Assembly (NCBI GenBank): GCA_018715365.1
Contig: DVLU01000097.1
Location: 1-50,285 of the forward strand
Reading direction: 5' to 3'
DNA: 50,285 nt
DNA from: Candidatus Ornithomonoglobus intestinigallinarum
GTDB taxonomy: Bacteria; Bacillota; Clostridia; UBA1381
The notes under the pieces are model-generated. The model was not told the origin of the DNA. It searched no databases and saw only the letters and a program-made list of their open reading frames with translations. Of this stretch, positions 18,105 to 27,000 are shown piece by piece (the stretch's first letter is position 1; each line of letters opens with the position of its first letter). The position numbers and the translations under genes were made by a program.

Positions 18105-18485
18105 TCACAGGATGTTTTCAATCCTGAGACGGAAATTTTTCGGCAGCCGTTCAAACAAAAATTCAAGCGACGCGCATTTTGCGAGCGCTTCCGTTTTGTT
18201 TTTGTTCTGCGCAAACACCTTAAGCTCGGCAAGGTTTATTTCTATTTCGTCCATTTCGTTATGCTTTCCGGTAGCGTCCATAATGCCGCGCTTTTCGGAA
18301 ATATAGAAGCTTATTTCCTCTGCGCCGGAAACTGCGCCGTCGAAGTTTTCCTCCTCTATAAGGCGGCATATGCCGCGGCAGTCGGAGGAAAGCTGCGCCG
18401 ATATTTTTTCGACGCCGGCCGTGTATTCGGCGCTGCCCCAAATTATTGCCGCGCCTATGATAAGTGATATTATAATGCTTTTCAT
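18105..18485 (-). CDS. DUF4363 family protein
   Basis: The 126-aa protein has an N-terminal membrane segment or signal ('IIISLIIGAAIIWGSAEY') and a helical outer part with many charged residues ('EISFYISEKRGIMDATGKHNEMDEIEINLAELKVFAQNKNKTEAL'). This matches the DUF4363 pattern seen next to DUF421 genes in Clostridia. No biochemical role is known. It starts two bases after the DUF421 stop, has no strong ribosome site and is probably translated by coupling. Confidence 0.75.
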   Translation of the reverse strand: MKSIIISLIIGAAIIWGSAEYTAGVEKISAQLSSDCRGICRLIEEENFDGAVSGAEEISFYISEKRGIMDATGKHNEMDEIEINLAELKVFAQNKNKTEALAKCASLEFLFERLPKNFRLRIENIL

Positions 18486-18487
18486 GG

Positions 18488-19165
18488 CTAATGACTTTTA
18501 TTTTGAATAAATATTTTGCCTTCGGCGTTGACCGACATCAAAAACACATCGCTTATATGGCATATTCCGCGCTTTGAGAGCTCGTCGCGCAGCCATGTGA
18601 GCGAATGGCCGGAACGGCGCAGCTCCTCGCGGTTCAGCGTCCCGTCGGAAATTATCGCAAACGGCAGCCCTTCTTTTTGAGAGCCGTTCCCCGAAAGGTC
18701 GCTGACGGTCGCCGTGCGCGCGCCGCATTTTTGAATAACGCTGAGCTTGCCGCTCGTTTCGACAACAGCCGCCTCAACCTCCGAAATGTCGTGGCAGCCG
18801 CATAAGCGGAGCTCCGAAAGCAGGTCGTTTACGTTAAAGCGAAGCCGCATAAGCTCGCTTTCTATTATTTTCCCGTCGTATATGACAATGCTCGGCTCGC
18901 CCGATAAAAAACGCCGCACGCGCTTGCTCTTAAGGCTCATAAACGACAGCAGCACCTCGGCGACTATAAGCGTCAGCACAGGCAGTATACCCCATAAAAG
19001 CGGTATGTCTATATCCTGCATCGGCACCGAGGCAAGGTCGCTTATCATTATGGCAACAACAAGCTCCGACGGCTGAAGCTCACCGAGCTGCCGCTTGCCC
19101 ATTACGCGCAGCGATACGACAACCACGGCGTACAAAATAAGCGTGCGCAGTACGATTATAAGCAT
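18488..19165 (-). CDS. DUF421 (YetF/YcaP-type) membrane protein
   Basis: The 225-aa protein has two to three N-terminal membrane segments, then the DUF421 block 'GKRQLGELQPSELVVAIMISDLASVPMQD', 'GEPSIVIYDGKI' and 'LRLCGCHDISEVEAAVVETSGKLSV'. Related Bacillus proteins occur in the spore or cell envelope, but their action is unknown. An AAAGGA site lies nine bases before the ATG. It forms a two-gene unit with DUF4363 and may be read through from the Cof-type gene 98 bases upstream. Confidence 0.88.
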   Translation of the reverse strand: MLIIVLRTLILYAVVVVSLRVMGKRQLGELQPSELVVAIMISDLASVPMQDIDIPLLWGILPVLTLIVAEVLLSFMSLKSKRVRRFLSGEPSIVIYDGKIIESELMRLRFNVNDLLSELRLCGCHDISEVEAAVVETSGKLSVIQKCGARTATVSDLSGNGSQKEGLPFAIISDGTLNREELRRSGHSLTWLRDELSKRGICHISDVFLMSVNAEGKIFIQNKSH

Positions 19166-19236
19166 ATGCGGCAGTCCTTTCGCTTTTTGCTGATTTATTT
19201 TTTATTGTTTCCCGCCGCGCGTTATTTATTCAAATC

Positions 19237-19281
19237 TCACTTATCTCACTTATCTTACTTATCTCACTTATCCCGCTTATT
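19237..19281 (-). repeat. 9-bp tandem repeat straddling a stop codon
   Basis: Four units of TCACTTATC or TTACTTATC (19237-19272) are followed by a degenerate fifth. Read on the minus strand each unit is GAT AAG TGA or TAA, in frame with the Cof-HAD gene, whose stop is the TGA of the first unit. Confidence 0.8.
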
Positions 19282-20082
19282 CTTGCTTATATAATCTATC
19301 ACGGCCTTCAAAGCGTGCGAATTGTTATCCACAGTTATAAGCTCTGCGGCTTTTTTTACAATATCCGCGGCGTTTGCCACGGCAACGCCGAAACCGGCGT
19401 CGGAAACGAGAGTCAAGTCGTTTTCGTTGTCGCCCACGCCTATGGTGTTTTCGTGCTTTATGCCCAAAATGTCGGCAAGGCGGAGCATGCCGGCGCCCTT
19501 TGTCGCACCCTTCGGCAAAAGCTCGTAATACCACGGGCTTGAGCGCATGAACGTGTAGTCGTTTGCAAACGGGCTTTCGTCTATGATTTTGCGTATTGTG
19601 CCGATGTCACGCTCCTCAACCATAAATATTACCTTGCGCCACGTTTCCGTAACGTCCTTATAGCCTTTGTAGTTGTCGGGAAAGTGCTCAAGCTCCTTAT
19701 GCTCCTCGATTATCCTGTTCACGCGGCAAAAATATACGGCTTCGTCGGTGCAGACTTCGATCCCGACGGGCGGGAACGCTTTTTCGACGTATTCAACGGC
19801 TTTAAGCGCGTTATCATCGAGCGCCGACTGCCAGATGAATTTTTCCGTTCCGTAATCGTATATCGCGCCGCCGTTGAAGCAGACCATCGGCGCGTTCGGG
19901 ACGACATAATCGAGCATAAGCCGCGCTCCTGCCGGAACGCGCCCCGTTGCGAACGTGAAAAGCCCGCCGTTGTCCATAAAATAATTGAGCGCCGCGATGT
20001 TTTCCTCCGATACGCGCTTGTCGTCCGTAAGCAGAGTGTCGTCAAGGTCGGTGCATATCAAAAGCCCGTCAAAAAGTGCCAT
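19264..20082 (-). CDS. Cof-type HAD-IIB family phosphatase
   Basis: The 272-aa hydrolase has the catalytic 'DLDDTLLTDD' at residues 12-21, the Thr motif 'FTFATGR', a type IIB cap and the metal motif 'GVGDNENDLTLV'. Such enzymes remove phosphate from sugar phosphates or flavin precursors. The substrate is not predictable from sequence. The ATG has AAAGGA about 12 bases upstream. The last codons are part of the 9-bp tandem repeat, so slippage there could change the C-terminal length only slightly, because every repeat carries a stop. Confidence 0.88.
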   Translation of the reverse strand: MALFDGLLICTDLDDTLLTDDKRVSEENIAALNYFMDNGGLFTFATGRVPAGARLMLDYVVPNAPMVCFNGGAIYDYGTEKFIWQSALDDNALKAVEYVEKAFPPVGIEVCTDEAVYFCRVNRIIEEHKELEHFPDNYKGYKDVTETWRKVIFMVEERDIGTIRKIIDESPFANDYTFMRSSPWYYELLPKGATKGAGMLRLADILGIKHENTIGVGDNENDLTLVSDAGFGVAVANAADIVKKAAELITVDNNSHALKAVIDYISKNKRDK

Positions 20083-20168
20083 ATAAATTGTATTCCTTTC
20101 TGCAAGTCACATATACTGCTTTAATTTATCAGATTTATTTAACCGATACCTTAGCACAGAAATTATAA

Positions 20169-20672
20169 TTATACCGGTATCCGTGCGCCGCTCTCATCTG
20201 TGCATGTTAGAATATCGTTGATACAGTTCACCAGTACGTCTGTTTTTCCGCTGTACTCCAGCCCAAGCGCCTCCAACGGGGCATAAATTCCGTTATAATT
20301 CGTCGCTGCGTTTATTTTAAATGCCGTATTTTCATACGGAGCCTTTATATTCAAATAGTCGGCACGGACCTTCTCCTTCGATGCAAGCTGCTCAAAAAAC
20401 TTTTCGGCAGCGCTTTCATTTTTTTGAATACTTTCCTTTGATCCCGAATATACGAGCCTTGCATTATATTTATTATACAGCATTTCCTGTATCCTGTTAA
20501 GCTTCTCCGTTACGTATGACGGATCGTTCTGCATTATATTGTTTAGCTTGCTCACAAATTCCACGTAATTCAAGCCGAGCACCGCATTCATATAGGCATC
20601 ATCAAGCCGGGAGGAAGCCTTTGCGTATTTTGTGATATACGAATATGCGTTTTGGCTGAAGCCCCTTTCCGT
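20169..20672 (-). pseudogene. C-terminal remnant of a zinc peptidase (M16C/insulinase-like)
   Basis: An open frame of about 168 codons runs from an upstream stop at 20673-20675 to a stop at 20169, but the first ATG is internal (20591) and has no good ribosome site. The content 'LNYVEFVSKLNNI', '...RIQEMLYNKYNARLVYSGSKES' and 'ENTAFKINAATNYNGIYAPLEALG' resembles the last part of the large (about 970-aa) clostridial M16C-associated peptidases. The catalytic HxxEH half is absent. I read this as the decayed 3' end of a deleted gene that now abuts the esterase gene. The family assignment is from memory and moderate. Confidence 0.5.
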
Positions 20673-20679
20673 TTATACC

Positions 20680-21810
20680 TCAGTGCCTGAACATAGTCAC
20701 ATCCCTGTCAATATCTTCTATTGTATCGGGCGTATTAACAAGCCCGATGCCCTTCAAATGTTCAAGCTCCGCGGCGTTGTCGGGAACGTCGCCGGGATCG
20801 GCTTTTACGTCCGGCAGCTCAAGAGCTCCCGGCTTAATATGGGACGATAGCGGCTCAATGCCGAGCCTTGCCCATTCGCGCGCCATCAGCTTAGCGTTAA
20901 CAAGCCCGCCTATGTCGTTTGTGTGCGTGTAATCGCGCCCGTTTTCGTCGCCGTAGAAAAAGTTCCATGATTTAACGCAGCCGGCGCGCTCGTAAAATTC
21001 CGTCGTGCGCGACCACATATCGATAAACGGTATTTCAAGCTCCGTGCAGACACCACACACGGCGTTTCTGTAATTGCCGAGCAGGTTTTTAAGATGCCCG
21101 TCCGGCTCGAAAATTATTCTGTTTATCGGCGACGACAAAAGCGCAAGCCCGCCGCGCGCACGGACTTCGTTTACTATTTTTCTTAAATTTTCCGCGTAGC
21201 CGCCGCTTGCCGAAAGCTCGGGCACTTTTTGATCGTTATGCCCGAATTCTGCCAAAACTATATCGCCCGGCTTTATTTTATCCTTAAACGCGTTAAAATT
21301 CGTTGCAAGGCAATCTGCCGTTGTTGCGCCCGACTGCGCGTGGTTTGAAACGGCAATTTTTCCGTCAAGCAGCTCCGGAAGCCGCTGTCCCCAGCCGCAG
21401 TATGTCGATTTCGGATTGTAGGGATAATCGGCTTTCTGGTCGGTTACGGTTGAGTCGCCGCAGATATAAAGCGTGGGAATGTCAGCGGGCGACACCGCCG
21501 CCGCGGCCGTAAGCCCGCCGTCGCAGAGGATATATACCTCAACGCCGCGGACGTTCGTCATCTCGTCGCCGTGCATATGGTAATCGCATACGCTTACGGC
21601 AAACGTAAAATCTTTCTTTTCGCCGCGCTTTATCGGCACGTCCGACAGCACAAACCGCCTTGTTTGAACAAGCACCGAAAAAACGGTGTCCTCCGATGAT
21701 GTAACGTGCAGCGTGACTTCATATGTACCGTTCGGAACGGGTATTTTTATTTCCATAGGCTCTTTTTCGTAAGAGAGCGCGTTTAATATATCGGTCATTT
21801 TCTTCTCCAA
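20680..21810 (-). CDS. SGNH esterase, rhamnogalacturonan acetylesterase-like (CE12 type)
   Basis: The 376-aa protein has an N-terminal beta domain (about 1-100) and then a GDSL/SGNH fold. Block I is 'YICGDSTVTDQ' with the nucleophile Ser, block III is 'AEFGHNDQK' and block V is 'DYTHTNDIGG' with the His. This arrangement is that of rhamnogalacturonan acetylesterases that deacetylate pectin fragments. No signal peptide is present, so it likely acts on imported oligosaccharides in the cytoplasm. It starts nine bases after the fbp stop with a GGAGAA site, and is probably cotranscribed with fbp. Confidence 0.85.
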   Translation of the reverse strand: MEKKMTDILNALSYEKEPMEIKIPVPNGTYEVTLHVTSSEDTVFSVLVQTRRFVLSDVPIKRGEKKDFTFAVSVCDYHMHGDEMTNVRGVEVYILCDGGLTAAAAVSPADIPTLYICGDSTVTDQKADYPYNPKSTYCGWGQRLPELLDGKIAVSNHAQSGATTADCLATNFNAFKDKIKPGDIVLAEFGHNDQKVPELSASGGYAENLRKIVNEVRARGGLALLSSPINRIIFEPDGHLKNLLGNYRNAVCGVCTELEIPFIDMWSRTTEFYERAGCVKSWNFFYGDENGRDYTHTNDIGGLVNAKLMAREWARLGIEPLSSHIKPGALELPDVKADPGDVPDNAAELEHLKGIGLVNTPDTIEDIDRDVTMFRH

Positions 21811-21819
21811 TCTCTGTTT

Positions 21820-23778
21820 TTATCCTCGTATTATGCCTTTCCTGTAAGCCTCAACAAGCGCGCCGAGCGCATCTATCCGCTTTTGTATGTTCTTGCCCAT
21901 GTCGGTATCCTCAACAAGTATGCGCTTCGGTGCAAGGGCAACTGTGTCAAGGCTTGAATAAATGTCCTTTTCCTCGGTTATTGCGCTTTCGACGCTTTCA
22001 AACGCATCATGCTCGCTCAAAAGCAGCCCGTGCGAATTAAACAGAAGCGTATATCCGGCAATCCCCGTCTGCGACTGGTACGCCCTCGAAAGGCCGCCGT
22101 CTATAACAAGCAGCTTTCCGCCGGCTTTTACGGGGCTTTCGCCCTTTTTTATTTTAACCGGGACGTGCCCGTTTATTATATGCGAAAACGAATTCGGGTC
22201 GATGCCGAACTCCGAAAGTATCTTTTTGCAGACGGACGGGTTTGACGACTGCTTGTAGTACGGGTCCTTTATTTCCTCCCATATCGATTCATCCTCGATA
22301 AAATACCGCTCAAACGTCGTCATTTTATTTTTGCCGTATACGGGCGAATAGCGCCCGCACCATAAGTACCACAAAAAATCCTCGCCGTACTGCTTCTCCG
22401 GCGAACCGTTTTTGCCGAAATACCCCTCGCGCGCTATCTGCTCCGCCTTATCGAGAAGCTTTTTGCCGCTTACCTTTTCGCCCTCGAGCGTAACCTCGCG
22501 GAAATCGCCGTCATCGGTCATCGGTATGCAGCCGTGATAGAGCAGGTTGTTGTTGTAGCTTAAATACATGCTGCCCTTTGAATAGAGAAAACGCACGTGC
22601 CGCTGCAGCTTTTCCGAATGAAGGAACGACGAACGGAGCGATTCCATAAGCGCCTGCTCCTCCTGCGTCAGCCTGAACGGCTCGTTCGGGTCTATCGTCG
22701 GGAAGTTGCTGTCACGCAGCTTGTATTTTTTGCCTTCGATCAAGACGGTGCCATTTTCGTAATCTATGCGGTCGAGCATTATGTGGTTGTCCATCATAAA
22801 TTCGGGATGGTTTTTTATGATCTGCGCTTCAAGCTTAAACTGTATTATCGATATTGCCTTGTGCATCTTTGCCCAAAGCGCGCTGTCGTGCTGGGAAAGA
22901 CGGACATGGTTCGGGTTTCTGAGCCGGAAGCACTCGCACGGGTCGGAGCCGTATGTTTCAAGCGCAAAAACCGTTAAAGGACGCATGTTTATGCCGTAGC
23001 CGTCCTCAAGACAGTCAAAATTCGCGTATTTTGTCGATACGGAAAGCACCGTCGCAATGCACGCCAGCGACCCCGCCGCCGCGCCCATCCACTGGACGTC
23101 GTGGTTGCCCCACTGAATATCGACGCTGTGATAATTGATCAGCGTATCGAGGATTATATCGGCTCTCGGGCCGCGGTCGAAAATATCGCCTATTATGTGA
23201 AGCCTGCCTATCGCAAGCTTCTGTATAAGCTCCGCTATGTCAACGATAAACGCGTCCGCCTGACCGAGCTTTATTATGCAGCGGATAGATTCGTTGTAGT
23301 AGCCCTCCTTGTCGCTGCCGTAATCGGTTGGTGAGTGGATAAGCTCGTCTATCGTGTCGCCGAACGACGGCGGCAGAAGCGCCCGCACCGCCGCCCGCGT
23401 GTATTTGGACGCAACAAGGCGGCATATTTCAACAAGCCTGTAAAGCGTTATTTTATACCAGTCGTCAAGATTTGTGCTCTGCTTTTTTATCCAGTCGAGC
23501 TTTCGCTCCGGGTAATAGATGAGCGTGCAGAGCATCTGACGGTCCTCCTCCGAAAGCGTGCGCCCGTAGATGTCGCGTATCTTGCTTTTTATAACGCCCG
23601 AAGCGTTCTTTAAGATGTGCAGGAACGACTCGTATTCGCCGTGAATGTCGCTCATAAAATGCTCCGTCAGCTTGGGCAGCTTTTGGCGCGACTGCAAACG
23701 GATTATCTCGGAGCATGCCGACTGAATGTCGGGGTACTGCTCGGCAAGGAGCTTTAAATATTCTATATCGTATTCCAT
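21820..23778 (-). CDS. fbp: Fructose-1,6-bisphosphatase, class III
   Basis: The 652-aa enzyme removes the C1 phosphate of fructose 1,6-bisphosphate in gluconeogenesis. It carries the calcineurin-like metallophosphatase motifs 'MSDIHGEY' (near residue 43), 'GDIFDRGPRAD' and 'WGNHDVQWMG', as well as the C-terminal 'GHVPVKIKKGESPVKAGGKLLVIDGG'. The length is that of the Firmicutes-type class III enzyme. A GGGAAAGGAA site precedes the ATG. The promoter is at 23844-23872, and the leader holds an inverted repeat at 23809-23842. Confidence 0.95.
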   Translation of the reverse strand: MEYDIEYLKLLAEQYPDIQSACSEIIRLQSRQKLPKLTEHFMSDIHGEYESFLHILKNASGVIKSKIRDIYGRTLSEEDRQMLCTLIYYPERKLDWIKKQSTNLDDWYKITLYRLVEICRLVASKYTRAAVRALLPPSFGDTIDELIHSPTDYGSDKEGYYNESIRCIIKLGQADAFIVDIAELIQKLAIGRLHIIGDIFDRGPRADIILDTLINYHSVDIQWGNHDVQWMGAAAGSLACIATVLSVSTKYANFDCLEDGYGINMRPLTVFALETYGSDPCECFRLRNPNHVRLSQHDSALWAKMHKAISIIQFKLEAQIIKNHPEFMMDNHIMLDRIDYENGTVLIEGKKYKLRDSNFPTIDPNEPFRLTQEEQALMESLRSSFLHSEKLQRHVRFLYSKGSMYLSYNNNLLYHGCIPMTDDGDFREVTLEGEKVSGKKLLDKAEQIAREGYFGKNGSPEKQYGEDFLWYLWCGRYSPVYGKNKMTTFERYFIEDESIWEEIKDPYYKQSSNPSVCKKILSEFGIDPNSFSHIINGHVPVKIKKGESPVKAGGKLLVIDGGLSRAYQSQTGIAGYTLLFNSHGLLLSEHDAFESVESAITEEKDIYSSLDTVALAPKRILVEDTDMGKNIQKRIDALGALVEAYRKGIIRG

Positions 23779-23808
23779 TTCCTTTCCCTCATTTTCTCTC
23801 TTTTAATA

Positions 23809-23842
23809 ATACGGCAAATGTTAAAAAAACACGCCGTATTTT
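23809..23842 (-). promoter_or_regulatory. Inverted repeat in the fbp leader
   Basis: AATACGGC and GCCGTATT arms (8 bp) flank a 17-base loop containing seven T on the minus strand. It begins right at the expected transcript start of fbp. It could be an operator or mRNA hairpin; no regulator is identified. Confidence 0.4.
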
Positions 23843-23843
23843 A

Positions 23844-23872
23844 ATTATATAGCACAGACGGGGAAAAATCAA
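23844..23872 (-). promoter_or_regulatory. Sigma-A promoter of fbp
   Basis: Read leftward, TTGATT (23867-23872) and TATAAT (23844-23849) are separated by 17 bases. Confidence 0.65.
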
Positions 23873-23892
23873 TATCAATTTTAATTTTGTTT

Positions 23893-23921
23893 AAAAAACC
23901 GACAACGCAAGTCGGATTTTT
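23893..23921. terminator. Bidirectional hairpin between two divergent promoters
   Basis: CCGAC (23899-23903) and GTCGG (23911-23915) form a 5-bp stem with a 7-base loop. It is flanked by A6 on the left and ATTTTT on the right, so T runs follow it on both strands. It stands between the fbp promoter and that of the large secreted esterase and may insulate them. Confidence 0.5.
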
Positions 23922-23924
23922 AAA

Positions 23925-23953
23925 TGGACATATAAATGTGAATATTGTATAAT
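23925..23953 (+). promoter_or_regulatory. Sigma-A promoter of the large secreted esterase
   Basis: TGGACA (23925-23930) and TATAAT (23948-23953) are separated by 17 bases. The gene start is 84 bases downstream of the -10. Confidence 0.65.
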
Positions 23954-24036
23954 TAGTATAAGAAAATCTGTGCATAAGAGGGAGTGTTGCACAGAAGGAT
24001 CAAATGCAGCGAGACGAGAGAAAGAGGGAATGTGAA

Positions 24037-27000
24037 ATGAAACAATTAAGAAAGCTCATTTCCGCAGTGACTGCGCTTGCCATGACGGCGGCAATGTTCG
24101 CGGGACTGAGCATAAACGCAAGTGCGGAGGAAACCGTATATGGTCCGCATACATATGAAGGCGCTACAGATGCCGGCTTTAAAACACCTTGGAGAAGCAG
24201 TGTATCTATTGAGAGCAACATCGGCGACAATACGGGCGACTTTGTATTGATGACTAACAGCGGAAGTACAAACGGTACTGCTTATTCTGAGTTCGGGCCT
24301 GTTACAGCAGCGCATGTGGGTATTAAATATGATGTGTATTTGACAAGCGAGCCGACACAGACGAAATATGTTGGTATAGGTAACTCTGAACCGGTAAGAA
24401 TTGGCGATAATACTATTGTATCAACAGGGACTGTGTTCACTGTGGGAAATACCTCTGCTGATTCTAGAGCTAACACTGGAAATATAGTTGTAAATGGGAA
24501 CATTACAACAGATATAGAACCTAACCAGTGGATTAGCGTCTACGGAATAGCTGATTTTGGCAGTAAGACTGTTGATTTGACGATAACGGATTATGGTAGC
24601 GACAATGTTCTTTATTCGGAAACTGTAGATTTTATTGATACAAGCGTTTCGGAGATAGGGAACGTTTCCTTGAATGTATACAGAGGTGTGACAAACCCTG
24701 CCATATACTTTGATAATTTTGAAGTGGTTACATATGATGAGCCTATTCTGAATGTTCCGAGTAATACTGTGGAAGTTGGCATAGACGAAACAATAAGCAT
24801 TGCAACTGTGGAAAATGCCGAAGAGGTGACGGCAGTTGCTGATACTGAAGGTATTGTAACAACAGAATATGCTGACGGCAGCGTCAATGTCACCGGAGTG
24901 GCAAGCGGAAAAACAAATGTAACTATCAGTGCCACAAGTGCCGATGGCGTTTCTGTTTCGCAAGTTGTTGAGGTGTTTTCCGGCGGCGTTGAAGTCACGG
25001 ATGTTGGCATTACATACATTTACAGGGATGCTGACAGTGATATTGAAATAGGCGCAGGAGATACTATCAATAATGCTGTTGTAGGAAGTACAATAACTGC
25101 TGATAGTGTAGAATATCCCGAATCCATAAGCAATGCCGACTACAGATATACAAATCCTTCCGTTGAGGATTACACCGTTGTAAGCGGCGAGAATACAATA
25201 GAAGTCGTTTATGCGGACAGGCAGGCGGCAGTGTCTGATATAACGGTTGAGTACAAAAATGGCGGCAGTGTTATAGCAACCAAATCAGAAACTGTTCCGG
25301 CCGGGTATTACGAAGGTGATTCGTATACATATACAAGCACAAATTATGTTACGGATGAAGACGGAACAATATACGCCGTAGGCATTGATTATGTTGACGA
25401 CGCGGACAGCCAGGATATAAACAGCAGCGACAACAATAATCCCGTAAATAAAGAAATAAGACAAACGGTGGAGTTGACATCGGACACTGTTTTATCGTAT
25501 GATGTGAAGGTTTCGCTTTCAGCTATATATTATGCCGAATTTGAGGATGCTCTCGGCTTGGAAGCAGAGGACAGGGTAGGCTCGAGATATGTTTCGTCGG
25601 GCGGCAAAATGACATCTATAGTAACAGACGGACAGGAATTTTATCCTATAACGACAACGGGCTATTATCAGATAATTGTTGTTACCGGTCCGAAAAATAG
25701 AGGTACCGAGATATTTGCATCGGCGGCCGAAGCTCGGGCTGCTGCGGAATACGGCAAAGGTCTTGTAAGCGTAAAGGGTTCAAATAATGACCAATACGGA
25801 GCATATGCCGCAAAAACAGTCCTGCTTGAAGAAGGTGACAACCTTGCAATAAGAGGCTGGGGCGGTGAAGGTATAACAACCGATTACCTTGACTATATCG
25901 TAATAAGAAGAATAGTAACCGGCGATGTTATAGGCCCTGACGGCATGACAATACTGCCCGGAGGTCAGAGTGCGGAATATACATTTGATTCGGGCGTTGC
26001 CGGCGATGTTGTATGGAATATAACGGGCGTTGAAGGCGTAACGGTTGAAAACGGTGTTGTAACCGTTGCGGAAAACGCCGAAGCCGGCACAGCCACGCTG
26101 ACAGCAGTAATAGGCGAAGGAGAAACTGCCGTAAGCGGTTCAAAAGAAATAACAATAGCACAGCCGCAGATAACAGGCTTCGATTTTAACGGCGCATCGT
26201 CGGTAACGGTTGGCGCGGACACAACTTACTCGATACTTAACGTAAAGGATCAGTTCGGCAAAATTATAACGGCAAACACTACCGCAAGCTATACATCAAG
26301 CGATCCCGATGTTATATCGATAGATTCGGAAACCGGTGTTGCCAAAGCGAATGCCGTTGGTTCTGCAACCATAACTGTTGATATAACAGCCGGCACGGCA
26401 GCATCGCAGAAATCTATCGATGTAAAAGTAGAAAAATTCTATGCCCTTGCCGATGCAACAGGCAATACAACTGTTGTTGATTTAACAGGTATGGTAGAAA
26501 ACGAATATATCACGGGCTACAAGGTAACAACGGCTGACGCCGACGGCAACCTTGTAAAGGAATATATTGCCGATGTAAATGATGTTCAGACTGTAGCAAG
26601 CAAGGACGCAATAACAATAACGGCAACATACAACGAGGACGGCACGCTTAACAGCGCTGTAATAGGCAGCGTTAGTGCAGGTGAAGCCGTTCCGCAGTCC
26701 GAAGGCGCAAGAGTGTTTGTTTGGGATGCGTTTAACTCAATGGTTCCGGTTGACGTTGTGAATGGTCTTACCGTTGACACGACCGGCGCGGCAAAGGTTG
26801 AAGTTTCGCCTGTATTCACGTACACATATGAGGCTCTGAGCTTTGACGGAGAAGGTCATCAGCTTGAAGGCGCATTTGCCGACGGCCGATACAACTTTGA
26901 GATTACAAAGTCCAATCTGGAAAGAACGGACGTATATGTAAACGACTATATGATAGCCAACAATATAGACCAGTATGGCGCCGGCAGACAAATGACCGAC

